Positions 14,386 through 23,377 are shown, numbered from the stretch's first letter. The stretch is DNA of 28,900 nucleotides from CTSOIL-112 sp964293815 (GCA_964293815.1 CAXYYC010000032.1:1-28900); one strand, 5' to 3'. Translations and numbers: made by a program. Notes: generated from the sequence alone by a model not told the origin.

Positions 14386-14564
14386 CAAGGTTGATTGCAC
14401 AGGCAAGTGTCAATGTATATATCTCTCGATAAAATGGTGTTGATGAACCTAAGTGTTTGTTTTTAAGGTAGAATGCGAAAAATAACTGATTTTTGAGATA
14501 TGCACGCATTCAATCCACGGTTGCTTGGTAGGCTGTCATATCTCTTTTGATATGAATAGTGTAT
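14386..14564 (+). promoter_or_regulatory. Leader of the lytic transglycosylase gene with competing hairpins
   Basis: A TAGAAT element (14469–14474) suggests a start near 14481. In the leader, GAGATATG (14495–14502) is fully complementary to CATATCTC (14537–14544). Part of the second arm, CATATC (14537–14542), can instead pair with GATATG (14549–14554), 10 nt before the start codon. The two hairpins exclude each other. Confidence 0.4.
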
Positions 14565-15644
14565 ATGATGATTAAGACACCGAAATTTCGCTGTGCATGG
14601 TTGACGCCGATTCTACTGGGCTTGTCGATTGGACAAAATGCTTGGGCGAGCGAAGCAGCGAATGACGATTTAACCACGCCACCAGCATTATCCGCTGTGC
14701 CAGCGCTTGCAAATAGTTCAAACGCGGATATGAGCAACGACGTGATTGTGCTGAACCCACGCTCTGATTTGCTCCAGCCTGCAGCGCCGGTTAAAGCGGA
14801 AAAATCTACCAAAGTAGCCAAAAATACCAAAAGCGCTTCTGAGCGCACATCCGCCCAAGACAAAGCGAAAAAAACCACCGATAGCGAAGTCAGCGTATTG
14901 GGTGGGCTATACGTCTACGTCGATGAAATGGGCGTGCCGCACTACTCATTGCAACAAATCGATGAACGCTACCAACTCTTTGCCAATGCTGGCCCCGTAC
15001 TGGACAGCGACATCAAATTAGCAGTTGGAATGCCCGATACCAATTTGGGTAGTTTTGATGCCTACGGCTATGGCGGCGCATCGGCTACGGTACAACGCCG
15101 CTTGCTCAATAGTCCAAATTTGGCTCGATTCGAAGCCACTATTCGCAAACATGCGAACACACACGGTGTTGACATCAATTTGGTTAAAGCCGTCATGGCC
15201 GCCGAATCGGGATTCAACTCCTCTGCCATTTCACCGAAAAATGCGATGGGACTGATGCAAGTGATCCCACCAACGGCGGCACGCTATGGTGTTTCCGCCG
15301 AACAATTGATGAATCCCGAGCGCAATATCTACGCCGGTGTGCGCTATTTGCGCGATCTCTCACGCATGTTTCAAGGCCGCCCCGACCTGATTATTGCCGC
15401 CTACAATGCGGGTGAAGGTGCCGTGTACAAATACAATCGTCGCATCCCACCCTATGCCGAAACACAAAACTACGTCCGTACCGTGATGCAATATTATCAA
15501 GTCTATAGCGGCAACAGTATTGGCACCAATAATCTCAACGTCAAAATTCGCAACACCTCATCGTCGCAAAAAGGCAAAGTGGTGATGACCTCTGGCCAAA
15601 CCGATTCACGCCGAACCATGCAGCTCATGAACAAAACATTCTAA
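14565..15644 (+). CDS. Periplasmic lytic transglycosylase (SLT family 1) with DUF4124-like segment
   Basis: It cleaves peptidoglycan glycan strands to 1,6-anhydromuropeptides; this is known for the family. A signal peptide is visible (LTPILLGLSIGQNAWA, cut before SEAA). A charged, low-complexity linker (about 35–108) leads to a short DUF4124-like piece, GGLYVYVDEMGVPHYS. The SLT domain spans about 183–315: catalytic E214 in MAAESGFN, then the NAMGLMQVIPPTA and YNAGEGAVYKY motifs. Start codons GTG 14559, ATG 14565 and ATG 14568 all lack a clear ribosome site. The gene lies between parE and parC on the same strand. Confidence 0.9.
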   Translation: MMIKTPKFRCAWLTPILLGLSIGQNAWASEAANDDLTTPPALSAVPALANSSNADMSNDVIVLNPRSDLLQPAAPVKAEKSTKVAKNTKSASERTSAQDKAKKTTDSEVSVLGGLYVYVDEMGVPHYSLQQIDERYQLFANAGPVLDSDIKLAVGMPDTNLGSFDAYGYGGASATVQRRLLNSPNLARFEATIRKHANTHGVDINLVKAVMAAESGFNSSAISPKNAMGLMQVIPPTAARYGVSAEQLMNPERNIYAGVRYLRDLSRMFQGRPDLIIAAYNAGEGAVYKYNRRIPPYAETQNYVRTVMQYYQVYSGNSIGTNNLNVKIRNTSSSQKGKVVMTSGQTDSRRTMQLMNKTF

Positions 15645-15657
15645 ATATAAAAATACA

Positions 15658-15692
15658 GCAGTGGTAGCGAGATAGCTTATTCCTACCACTGC
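15658..15692 (+). terminator. Inverted repeat after the transglycosylase gene
   Basis: A perfect 10-bp stem GCAGTGGTAG/CTACCACTGC (15658–15667/15683–15692) has a 15-nt loop. No T-run follows, so it may protect the 3' end or act only as a weak or factor-dependent terminator. Confidence 0.5.
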
Positions 15693-15792
15693 AGAATATT
15701 AAAAAATAAATTATTAAATCTACCCATGTCCCATTCGCTATTTCTGCACACGGGGATTTTTTTATCCAATTTTTATTGGTTAGTTAAAACTG

Positions 15793-15840
15793 ATACCTTC
15801 AAATTAAGGTATTGATTCAGTTGGCGGATGTGTGTATGAA
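15793..15840 (+). promoter_or_regulatory. Predicted parC promoter with overlapping operator-like palindrome
   Basis: TTGATT (15812–15817) and TATGAA (15835–15840) are 17 nt apart. The palindrome ATACCTT-N6-AAGGTAT (15793–15812) touches the -35 element and could be a regulator site. The regulator is unknown. Confidence 0.45.
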
Positions 15841-15883
15841 TATGATATTACATGGCTAACTCTGACAGATTCCATTAAAATAA

Positions 15884-15915
15884 GCCCTTGTTTAGCCTTG
15901 CTATCAAGGGTTTTT
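15884..15915 (+). terminator. Terminator-like hairpin in the parC leader
   Basis: CCCTTG (15885–15890) pairs with CAAGGG (15905–15910), extended by up to three weak pairs, then five T (15911–15915). It lies just 17 nt before the parC ATG and downstream of the predicted promoter, so it could stop upstream read-through or act as an attenuator. Confidence 0.5.
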
Positions 15916-15932
15916 CTTTTATTTAGGAACGT

Positions 15933-18254
15933 ATGTCAAATTCCGAAGATTTATTGGTCGTGGAAAACGACGACAGCAGTGTATTACTGGCGCAGTACGC
16001 CGAGCGCGCCTATTTGGATTACGCCGTTTCGGTGGTGAAAGGGCGCGCCTTGCCCGATGTCTCGGATGGACAAAAACCGGTTCAGCGGCGGATTCTTTAT
16101 GCGATGCATGAGATGGGTTTGGCGGCGAATGCCAAGCCAGTCAAATCGGCGCGCGTGGTCGGTGATGTGCTCGGTAAATTTCACCCGCATGGCGACTCAT
16201 CGGCGTATGAGGCGCTGGTGCGTCTGGCGCAGGATTTCTCGCTGCGCTATCCGCTGATTAACGGGCAGGGGAACTTCGGCTCGCGCGATGGCGATGGTGC
16301 GGCGGCGATGCGTTATACCGAGGCGCGCTTGACGCCGATTGCCTCATTGCTGTTGGACGAATTGGACATGGGCACGGTGGATTTTGTGCCGAATTACGAT
16401 GGTTCGATGGAGGAGCCTGCATTGTTGCCTGCGCGCTTGCCATTCGTTTTGCTCAATGGCGCATCAGGGATTGCGGTCGGTATGGCGACGGAAATTCCAG
16501 CGCACAATCTGAATGAAGTGGCGCAGGCGGCGGTAGCGTTGATTAAACGCCCCAATCTAGCAGATGAGGATTTGGCAGCGATTTTGCCTGCGCCGGATTT
16601 TCCGGGTGGTGGGCAGATCACCAATAATCTGGGTGAAATTGCGCAAATGTATGCGACTGGCAAAGGCTCGATCAAGGTACGCGCACGTTGGCAAATCGAG
16701 GAGCTGGCGCGGGGTCAATGGCAATTGGTGGTGTACGAATTGCCACCAAATACCTCCAGCCAAAAGGTGTTGGAGGAAATTGAAGAACTCTCCAACCCGA
16801 AAGTCAAAACCGGTAAAAAGGCGCTACTTCCCGATCAACAAAATACCAAGCAATTGATTTTGTCGATGTTGGACACCGTGCGCGATGAGTCGGGTAAAAA
16901 TGCGCCGGTGCGGCTGGTGTTTGAGCCGAAATCGAAGAATATTTCGGTGGATGAGTTCAGTAACTTCTTGTTGTCCAATACCAGCTTGGAAGGCTCGGTC
17001 TCGCTGAATCTGGTGATGGTCGGGCGCGATGGTCGTCCGTGTCAAAAATCCCTGCGCGAGGTATTGACCGAGTGGGTTGATTTTCGCCGTGAGACCGTGA
17101 CGCGCCGCACGCAGTTCCGCGTACAAAAAGTGTCCGACCGCATTCACATTCTCGAAGGGCGCGAAATCGTCCTGCTCAATATCGACGAGGTGATCGCAAT
17201 CATCCGCGAATCGGACGAACCGAAACCAGCGCTGATTGAGCGATTTGGTTTGTCTGAACGCCAAGCTGAGGATATTTTGGAAATTCGCCTGCGTCAATTG
17301 GCGCGGCTTGAGGCGATTAAAATCGAGCAAGAATTGATGGGCTTGCGCGAAGAGTTGATGGGCTTATATGAATTACTCAACGACGACGGCGTGCTCAAAC
17401 GCTTAATCATCAAAGAAATCGAAGCGGATGCGAAAAAATTCGGTGACGAACGTCGTACACTGCTGCAAGAAGCACAAAAAGCCAGCGTCAGCGTCGCAGT
17501 GGTGGATGAACCCATCACCGTGATTGTCTCGAAAAATGGCTGGGTGCGTGCGCGTACCGGCCATCAGGTTGAGGTGGATACGCTGGCGTTTAAACAGGGC
17601 GATGCCTTGCAAGGTTTATTCACCTGTCGTTCGGTGCATAATTTGTACGCGCTGGACAGCAAAGGGCGCGTGTATTCGGTGCCGGTCTCGGCTTTGCCGG
17701 GTGGACGCGGTGACGGCGTGCCGTTGGCGACCTTGGTCGATGTGCAGGACGGCGCGATTCTGTCGCAATACTTCGCCGGCGCGGACGATACCCGACTGGT
17801 GATTGCCACGGCGCAAGGCATGGGCTTTAGCTGTGTGGCGACCGATTTACAAAGCCGTGTGCGCGCCGGTAAAGCCTTTGTCAATGTGGCTAAGGGTGAT
17901 GCCATTGTCAAAATGACCACCCTATCCGCAGATGACTTATATCTGGCGTGTTTGGCAAACGATGGCCGTTTGCTCAACTTCAGCTTGGTTGAGTTGAAAG
18001 AACTCAACAGCGGTGGCAAAGGCGTGATCTTGATGGATATTTCCGAGCCAACGCAATTGCAAGACGTGCTACCGAATGATGGTATTGCCTTGTTGGTGCA
18101 ATTGCTCAATCGCAGTGGCAAGGTGCAGGAGTTGCGTTTGGCGGGTAGCAGTTTGCAGGCCTTCGTCGCTGCGCGTGCGCGTAAAGGCAAAGTGATTGAT
18201 GCCAAACTCAAACCGCAGGGTTTGAAACGGGTAATCACGCCAACTTTATCGTAA
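15933..18254 (+). CDS. parC: DNA topoisomerase IV subunit A ParC
   Basis: DNA-cleaving subunit of topoisomerase IV. The ATG at 15933 follows AGGAAC (15925–15930). Length is 773 residues, normal for ParC. The breakage-reunion domain has RALPDVSDGQKPVQRRILY (about 38–56) and KFHPHGDSSAYEAL, with the catalytic tyrosine Y128 in MRYTEARL. The quinolone-determining positions corresponding to E. coli S80 and E84 are S89 and E93, the sensitive wild-type residues. The C-terminal beta-pinwheel (about 520–770) has the repeated strand pattern seen in SKGRVYSVPVSALPGG, without the GyrA box. Its partner parE lies upstream, separated by the transglycosylase gene. Confidence 0.96.
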   Translation: MSNSEDLLVVENDDSSVLLAQYAERAYLDYAVSVVKGRALPDVSDGQKPVQRRILYAMHEMGLAANAKPVKSARVVGDVLGKFHPHGDSSAYEALVRLAQDFSLRYPLINGQGNFGSRDGDGAAAMRYTEARLTPIASLLLDELDMGTVDFVPNYDGSMEEPALLPARLPFVLLNGASGIAVGMATEIPAHNLNEVAQAAVALIKRPNLADEDLAAILPAPDFPGGGQITNNLGEIAQMYATGKGSIKVRARWQIEELARGQWQLVVYELPPNTSSQKVLEEIEELSNPKVKTGKKALLPDQQNTKQLILSMLDTVRDESGKNAPVRLVFEPKSKNISVDEFSNFLLSNTSLEGSVSLNLVMVGRDGRPCQKSLREVLTEWVDFRRETVTRRTQFRVQKVSDRIHILEGREIVLLNIDEVIAIIRESDEPKPALIERFGLSERQAEDILEIRLRQLARLEAIKIEQELMGLREELMGLYELLNDDGVLKRLIIKEIEADAKKFGDERRTLLQEAQKASVSVAVVDEPITVIVSKNGWVRARTGHQVEVDTLAFKQGDALQGLFTCRSVHNLYALDSKGRVYSVPVSALPGGRGDGVPLATLVDVQDGAILSQYFAGADDTRLVIATAQGMGFSCVATDLQSRVRAGKAFVNVAKGDAIVKMTTLSADDLYLACLANDGRLLNFSLVELKELNSGGKGVILMDISEPTQLQDVLPNDGIALLVQLLNRSGKVQELRLAGSSLQAFVAARARKGKVIDAKLKPQGLKRVITPTLS

Positions 18255-18305
18255 AGGGATGTGACTTAAATACTGGTGATTTGCTGATTTTTACGGATAT
18301 ATTGA

Positions 18306-18336
18306 ACTCAATTAGCACATGATTGAGTGGGTTTTT
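18306..18336 (+). terminator. Probable terminator of parC
   Basis: ACTCAAT (18306–18312) pairs with ATTGAGT (18322–18328) and is followed by GGG and five T (18332–18336), about 50 nt after the parC stop. The rest of the 239-nt gap before gltI is AT-rich and should hold the gltI promoter, which I cannot place firmly. Confidence 0.6.
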
Positions 18337-18493
18337 GCTTGCTTTGTGAATATTTTTTGTATATTGTTTGCCTGTTGACCTTTTACGTCAATTAATGATT
18401 ATTTAATACATTGATTCAATCACACACATAACCCAATACTGAGTGGCATTGCTATTCGGTGTTGAGTTATATTAATCCACGATAGGGGTATAC

Positions 18494-19456
18494 ATGAAAA
18501 AAATCACACTATTGAAATCAGCTTTCATCACTACCAGTGCTTTGGCACTGATCGCTTGCGGTGGCGGCGACAAAAAGCCAGCCGATCAAGCGGCGGCTCC
18601 GGGCGCGGCGCCTGCGGCACCAGTTCCTGTGATTAACACGATTCAAAAGATCAAAGACACCGGCAAAGTGGTGGTTGGCCATCGTGAATCATCGATTCCT
18701 CACTCATACTTGGTTGATGGCAAAGCCGTTGGTTACTCAATGGATGTGTGCGCGGCGATTGTCGATACCTTGAAAAAAGATTTGAATTTGCCGAATCTGA
18801 AAGTGGAATACAAGGCTGTTACCTCATCTACCCGCATTCCTGAAATCCAAGCGGGCAATATTGACATGGAGTGTGGCACGACCACCAACAGCTTGAAACG
18901 CCAAGAGCAAGTGGCATTCTCCACCAACCACTATGTGACCGAAGTGCGTATGGTGGTGAAAAAAGGTTCGAACATCAAATCCATCGCTGATTTGGATGGC
19001 AAACCAGTTGTGACCACGCAAGGCACGACTTCTGATAAATACATCAAGCAAAATGAACAATCGGCTAAAGTCAATGTGACCAATGTGTTTGGTAAAGACC
19101 ATGCCGACTCATTCGCGCAAGTTGAGGCGGGTTCTGCCGTGGCATTCTTCATGGATGACAATATTTTGGCCGGTTTGATCGCCAACTCCAAAAATCCAGC
19201 GGATTTTGAAATTGTCGGTCCAGTTTTGTCGGCTGAGCCATACGGCATCATGCTGAACAAAGGCGACGCGGAAATGAAGAAAATCGCGGATAAAGCCGTT
19301 TTGGCCATGATGAAATCGGGCGATATGGAAAAAGCCTACAAAAAATGGTTCCAATCACCGATTCCTCTGACCGGCGGCAAAACCACCAATCTGAACTGGC
19401 CAATGAACGAAGGCACGAAAAAAGCTTTGGCTGAGCCATCTGACAAAGGGATTTAA
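18494..19456 (+). CDS. gltI: Glutamate/aspartate ABC transporter, substrate-binding lipoprotein
   Basis: Type 3 solute-binding protein (SBP_bac_3), 320 residues. It has a lipoprotein signal with lipobox LIAC (Cys22), followed by a flexible Ala/Pro linker (about 28–48) that would tether the domain to a membrane. The domain starts at IQKIKDTGKVVVGHRESS and contains VGYSMDVCAAIV, IQAGNIDMECGTTTNS and QGTTSDKY, typical of GltI/AatJ. I infer glutamate/aspartate as substrate from overall similarity; glutamine or another acidic amino acid is possible. AGGGG (18484–18488) precedes the ATG. It opens the gltIJKL cluster. Confidence 0.88.
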   Translation: MKKITLLKSAFITTSALALIACGGGDKKPADQAAAPGAAPAAPVPVINTIQKIKDTGKVVVGHRESSIPHSYLVDGKAVGYSMDVCAAIVDTLKKDLNLPNLKVEYKAVTSSTRIPEIQAGNIDMECGTTTNSLKRQEQVAFSTNHYVTEVRMVVKKGSNIKSIADLDGKPVVTTQGTTSDKYIKQNEQSAKVNVTNVFGKDHADSFAQVEAGSAVAFFMDDNILAGLIANSKNPADFEIVGPVLSAEPYGIMLNKGDAEMKKIADKAVLAMMKSGDMEKAYKKWFQSPIPLTGGKTTNLNWPMNEGTKKALAEPSDKGI

Positions 19457-19487
19457 TTCGTCGTTGTAGATGGATTATTGGTTCTTG

Positions 19488-19531
19488 AAATAAGGCGCAT
19501 GGGTTGATGAACTGAATGCGTCTTATTTTTT
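19488..19531 (+). terminator. Intra-operon terminator/attenuator between gltI and gltJ
   Basis: A 13-bp stem (19488–19500 with 19516–19528, one G·U pair) has a 15-nt loop and T-run 19526–19531. A leaky terminator here would make the binding protein more abundant than the permeases, as is common in such importers. Confidence 0.75.
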
Positions 19532-19552
19532 CATCTTTTTTCGGAGGTCATA

Positions 19553-20386
19553 ATGGCTCAATTGGATTGGGGCGTTTTTTGTTCACCGAGTACCGAGTAC
19601 GTTGACAAGGTCGGCTGGATTGAATCTGTATGCCAGTCGGTCGGTGCGCGTAGTTACAGCACGAGTGCCGAAGAGGTGACGTGGCTGCAAATGATGTTCA
19701 CCGGTATGAAGTGGCATTTTGTGGTGTTTTTCGGTGCGCTGATTTTGGCGCTGGTACTTGGTTCTTTACTGGGTGTGTTGCGCACAACGCCTAATAAATG
19801 GTTGTCCCGCTTGGGCAATGCGTATGTGGAGTTGTTTCGCAATGTACCGCTGGTGATTCAGTACTTTTTCTGGTTGTTGGTGTTTCCTAACTTTTTACCC
19901 TCTACGTTTTCTGCGGATTCGAATGCGGACGTCAGCGGCCTGTGGTATCGGCAGGTGGCGGCGGCATCGCCGTGGGTGATGGGGATTTTGGGTTTGGGGA
20001 TGTATCATGCGGCGCGCGTGTCCGAGCAGGTACGCGCGGGGATTCAGACGGTGTCCACTGGTCAGTGGAACGCAGGCTTTGCCTTGGGTTTGACGCGGGC
20101 GCAGATTTATCGCTATACCGTTTTACCGCAGGCATTTCGCATCGTTTGGCCGACGCTGACTTCGGAAGTGATGAATTTGTTTAAAAATGCGTCGGTGGCC
20201 TTTGTGGTCAGTGTGGCGAATTTTTATGCGCAGACCAAAACCATGATCGAATTAACCTCGCAGGATATGGTGATTTTGACGATCACGACGTTTATTTATT
20301 TGTTCTTTACCTATTCGATTAAGGCGCTGATGGTGTGGATGGAAGGTCGTATCCGCATTCCGGGCATGATTACGGGGGGTAAATAA
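19553..20386 (+). CDS. gltJ: Glutamate/aspartate ABC transporter permease GltJ
   Basis: Inner-membrane permease of the HisM/GltJ type, 277 residues. GGAGG lies just before the ATG. A long periplasmic-type N-terminal stretch (about 1–50) precedes the first membrane segment (WHFVVFFGALILALVLGSL); this extension is usual for GltJ. The ATPase-coupling EAA-type loop is EQVRAGIQTVSTGQWNAGFA with LGLTRAQIYRYTVLPQA (about 160–195). It overlaps gltK by one base (TAATG), so the two are translationally coupled. Confidence 0.9.
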   Translation: MAQLDWGVFCSPSTEYVDKVGWIESVCQSVGARSYSTSAEEVTWLQMMFTGMKWHFVVFFGALILALVLGSLLGVLRTTPNKWLSRLGNAYVELFRNVPLVIQYFFWLLVFPNFLPSTFSADSNADVSGLWYRQVAAASPWVMGILGLGMYHAARVSEQVRAGIQTVSTGQWNAGFALGLTRAQIYRYTVLPQAFRIVWPTLTSEVMNLFKNASVAFVVSVANFYAQTKTMIELTSQDMVILTITTFIYLFFTYSIKALMVWMEGRIRIPGMITGGK

Positions 20387-21075
20387 TGAACTTTGATTTT
20401 GGCGTTTTATTCACGACCGAAGCATTGACCCTGTTGTCCAAAGGTTTGTGGTTCACTTTGCAGGTGACATTTTTGGCCTTGATCGGCGGGATGTTGATCG
20501 GTACGCCGTTGGCGATGATGCGGTTGTCGTCGAATCGGATTTTGTCGACTGCGGCGAAACTGTATGTGGATTTTTTCCGAGGTTTGCCTTTGGTTCAGGT
20601 GCTGCTGATTTTTTACTTTTTGCTTCCGAAACTGTGGGCAACGATTACCGGTGCGGATTATGTGACGCCGCTCGGTGCTTTGTATGCGGCGGTGATTACC
20701 TATGCGATTTTTGAGGCGGCGTATTATTCGGAAATCATGCGCGCGGGGATTCAGAGTGTGTCCAAAGGTCAGATGAATGCGAGTTATGCGCTCGGCATGA
20801 GTTATGGTCAAACGATGGCGAGTGTGGTTTTGCCGCAGGCATTGCGCAATATGCTGCCGGTATTGCTGACGCAGACGATCATTTTGTTTCAGGACATTAC
20901 CTTGGTGTACGCGGTCGGCTTTAAAGATTTCTTGGGCGCGGGCAGTACTTTGGCAGGGATTAATAATCGCCCGACGGAGTTTTATCTGTTTGTCGGCGTG
21001 GTGTATTTCATCATCTGCTTTATGTTGTCAAGCTATGTGAAGTATTTGCAAAAGAAAATTGCGATTGTTCGCTAA
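20386..21075 (+). CDS. gltK: Glutamate/aspartate ABC transporter permease GltK
   Basis: Second permease, 229 residues, of the same family as GltJ but without its N-terminal extension. Membrane segments include GLWFTLQVTFLALIGGMLIG. The coupling loop is MRAGIQSVSKGQMNASYALG followed by YGQTMASVVLPQALRNMLP (about 120–160). It should form a heterodimer with GltJ. Confidence 0.9.
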   Translation: MNFDFGVLFTTEALTLLSKGLWFTLQVTFLALIGGMLIGTPLAMMRLSSNRILSTAAKLYVDFFRGLPLVQVLLIFYFLLPKLWATITGADYVTPLGALYAAVITYAIFEAAYYSEIMRAGIQSVSKGQMNASYALGMSYGQTMASVVLPQALRNMLPVLLTQTIILFQDITLVYAVGFKDFLGAGSTLAGINNRPTEFYLFVGVVYFIICFMLSSYVKYLQKKIAIVR

Positions 21076-21103
21076 GATGAGCATTCAATAAAGGATTCTT
21101 ACA

Positions 21104-21838
21104 ATGATTGAAATTAAAAATGTATCGAAATGGTATGGCGATTTTCAGGTTTTGACCGACTGCACGGCTACCATTCAAAAAGGTGAAGTGGTGGTGGTTT
21201 GCGGTCCTTCTGGTTCGGGTAAGTCCACCTTGATTAAAACAGTCAACGCACTGGAGCCAATTCAGAAGGGCGACATCGTGGTCAATGGCACGTCGCTGAC
21301 CGATCCGAAAACCAATTTGAACCAACTGCGTTCGCACATTGGCATGGTGTTTCAAAACTTTGAGTTATTCCCGCACATGAGTATTGAGCAAAATCTGGCG
21401 CTGGCGCAGATGAAGGTGCTCAAACGTGGCAAAGAGGAAGCGTATGCCAAGGGGAAAAAGTTGTTGGAGCGCGTCGGTTTGGCTGCACATGCGCATAAAT
21501 TCCCAGGGCAATTGTCGGGCGGTCAACAACAGCGCGTGGCAATCGCACGCGCATTGGCAATGGATCCGATTGCCATGCTGTTTGATGAGCCGACGTCGGC
21601 GCTTGATCCCGAAATGGTCAATGAGGTGCTGGACGTGATGGTTGAGTTGGCGAACGAGGGCATGACCATGATGTGTGTGACGCATGAAATGGGCTTTGCA
21701 CGCAAAGTTGCGAATCGCATTATTTTCATGGATCACGGCAAAATCGTTGAGGATTGCTCGAAAGATGAGTTCTTTGGTCATCCAGAGAATCGCACTGAGC
21801 GCGCCAAACAATTTTTGTCAAAAATCTTGGCGCATTGA
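21104..21838 (+). CDS. gltL: Glutamate/aspartate ABC transporter ATP-binding protein GltL
   Basis: The ATPase that drives the importer, 244 residues. Walker A is CGPSGSGKSTL (about 34–44), the signature is LSGGQQQRVAIARAL, Walker B is AMLFDEPTSALDPEM and the switch His is in VTHEMGFARKVA. AAGGA (21092–21096) precedes the ATG. It is the last gene of the cluster and is followed by a strong terminator. Confidence 0.95.
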   Translation: MIEIKNVSKWYGDFQVLTDCTATIQKGEVVVVCGPSGSGKSTLIKTVNALEPIQKGDIVVNGTSLTDPKTNLNQLRSHIGMVFQNFELFPHMSIEQNLALAQMKVLKRGKEEAYAKGKKLLERVGLAAHAHKFPGQLSGGQQQRVAIARALAMDPIAMLFDEPTSALDPEMVNEVLDVMVELANEGMTMMCVTHEMGFARKVANRIIFMDHGKIVEDCSKDEFFGHPENRTERAKQFLSKILAH

Positions 21839-21866
21839 TCGCACAATGAATGTGTTGGGTATCAGC

Positions 21867-21899
21867 AAAATGCCTCCGATGACTCGGGGGCATTTTTTT
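21867..21899 (+). terminator. Rho-independent terminator of the glt operon
   Basis: The stem TGCCTCCGA/TCGGGGGCA (21871–21879/21884–21892, one G·U pair) is extended by A/T pairs and followed by seven T (21893–21899). Confidence 0.9.
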
Positions 21900-21910
21900 G
21901 AGGCTGGTGG

Positions 21911-21916
21911 TAGAAT
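21911..21916 (+). promoter_or_regulatory. Candidate -10 element of pepP
   Basis: TAGAAT preceded by TGG (extended -10 style) lies directly after the glt terminator and 34 nt before the pepP ATG. The same GGTAGAATG string occurs before the tracrRNA and the transglycosylase gene. No -35 element is visible. Confidence 0.35.
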
Positions 21917-21949
21917 GGCGGCTTTCAACAATTACCTTTGGTCGCCACT

Positions 21950-23344
21950 ATGAAACCCAATTTGCACCTGAACGCATTCCATCCCCAACCATTCGCCGCG
22001 CGGCGTGCGCGTTTGGCCGAAAAGATGCGTGAATTGGTGCCGTCGGGCGCATCGGTGGCGATCATTCAAACTGCATCGGAAGTCGCGCGCAACCGCGACG
22101 CACATTATGATTTTCGCCCAGACAGTTATTTTTATTATTTGACCGGATTTACCGAGCCGGAAGCGGTGCTGGTTCTACTGGTGACGGCGGACTCGGCGCG
22201 CAGTGTACTGTATTGTCGTGAAAAGAATCTGGAGCGCGAAATTTGGGACGGCTTCCGCTTGGGGCCGGAGCACGCGGTGGCGCATTTGCAGGTGGATGAG
22301 GCACGCGCAATCGACGCGCTGAATGCTGATTTGCCGAATTGGATTGCGAATACGCAGGCGGTGTTCGCGCCGCTGGCGGCTGAAACGGCGCTGGATACGC
22401 GTTTATCAAACGCATGGAATGGCGCGCGCGCCTTGGTACGCAGTGGGGTTGGCGCGCCTGCGACTCAGCATGATGTCTACGCGATTTTGGATGAGATGCG
22501 TTTGCGCAAGGATGCGGTTGAGCAACAGTGGCTACATGCGGCGGGCAAAATCTCTGCACTGGGACATATTCGTGCGATGGAAAAATGTCGCGTCGGCTGG
22601 CGTGAATTGGATTTGGAGGCGGAAATTCGCCACGAATTTATGCGCGCGGGTGCGCAAGAGGTCGCGTACAACAGCATTATCGCGGCGGGTGCGAACGCCT
22701 GCTGTCTGCACTATCGTGCAGGCTTGACCGAGTTAAAAGACGGCGATTTGTGCCTGATTGACGCAGGCGCGGAGTATGGCTACTACGCGGGCGACATCAC
22801 GCGCACTTTTCCAGTTAATGGCAAATTCAGCAAAGCGCAACGCGAGATTTACGAATGTGTACTGGCGGCGCAAAGCGAAGCGATCGCTTTAACCAAAGTA
22901 GGAACGCGATTCGACGCGCCGCACAACGCCGTGGTACGCGTGTTGACCCAAGGTTTGCTGGACTTGGGGATTTTGGATCAAAATAAAGTGGGTTCGCTGG
23001 ACGACGCGATTGCGCAGAAAGCTTATCAGCCGTATTTCATGCACCGCACGGGACATTGGATTGGCTTGGATGTGCACGATTGGGGTGCATACAGCATTGG
23101 GCAAATCGCCGATCCACACGATGTGGGCAAACAACAGCCGAACTGGCGTGTGTTGGAAGCAGGTATGGCATTGACCATCGAGCCGGGTTTGTATTTCCGC
23201 CCTAGCGCAGACGTACCTGAGCAGTATTGGAATATCGGTATTCGCATTGAAGACGACGCCATCGTTACTGAGAACGGTTGCGAATTAACCACGCGCGACG
23301 TGCCGGTTCAGGCTCACGAAATCGAACAATTAATGCGTGCATAA
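21950..23344 (+). CDS. pepP: Xaa-Pro aminopeptidase (M24B, aminopeptidase P)
   Basis: A manganese-dependent cytoplasmic peptidase that removes N-terminal residues preceding proline. From ATG 21950 it has 464 residues; a TTG 12 nt earlier is in frame but unlikely. The N-terminal creatinase-like domain (about 1–170) has YYLTGFTEPEAVLVL. In the pita-bread catalytic domain the five metal ligands are present: D271 (LCLIDAG), D282 (YAGDITRTF), H369 (RTGHWIGLD), E411 (ALTIEPG) and E434 (GIRIEDD). It is preceded by the glt terminator. The lipoprotein phosphatase gene follows after 33 nt and may be co-transcribed. Confidence 0.95.
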   Translation: MKPNLHLNAFHPQPFAARRARLAEKMRELVPSGASVAIIQTASEVARNRDAHYDFRPDSYFYYLTGFTEPEAVLVLLVTADSARSVLYCREKNLEREIWDGFRLGPEHAVAHLQVDEARAIDALNADLPNWIANTQAVFAPLAAETALDTRLSNAWNGARALVRSGVGAPATQHDVYAILDEMRLRKDAVEQQWLHAAGKISALGHIRAMEKCRVGWRELDLEAEIRHEFMRAGAQEVAYNSIIAAGANACCLHYRAGLTELKDGDLCLIDAGAEYGYYAGDITRTFPVNGKFSKAQREIYECVLAAQSEAIALTKVGTRFDAPHNAVVRVLTQGLLDLGILDQNKVGSLDDAIAQKAYQPYFMHRTGHWIGLDVHDWGAYSIGQIADPHDVGKQQPNWRVLEAGMALTIEPGLYFRPSADVPEQYWNIGIRIEDDAIVTENGCELTTRDVPVQAHEIEQLMRA

Positions 23345-23377
23345 ATTAACGTGTATCTAAGATAAGCTATTGTCCAC

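Noticed and set aside
16185..16215. Quinolone-resistance mutation in parC
   Set aside because: The key positions are the wild-type Ser (S89) and Glu (E93).
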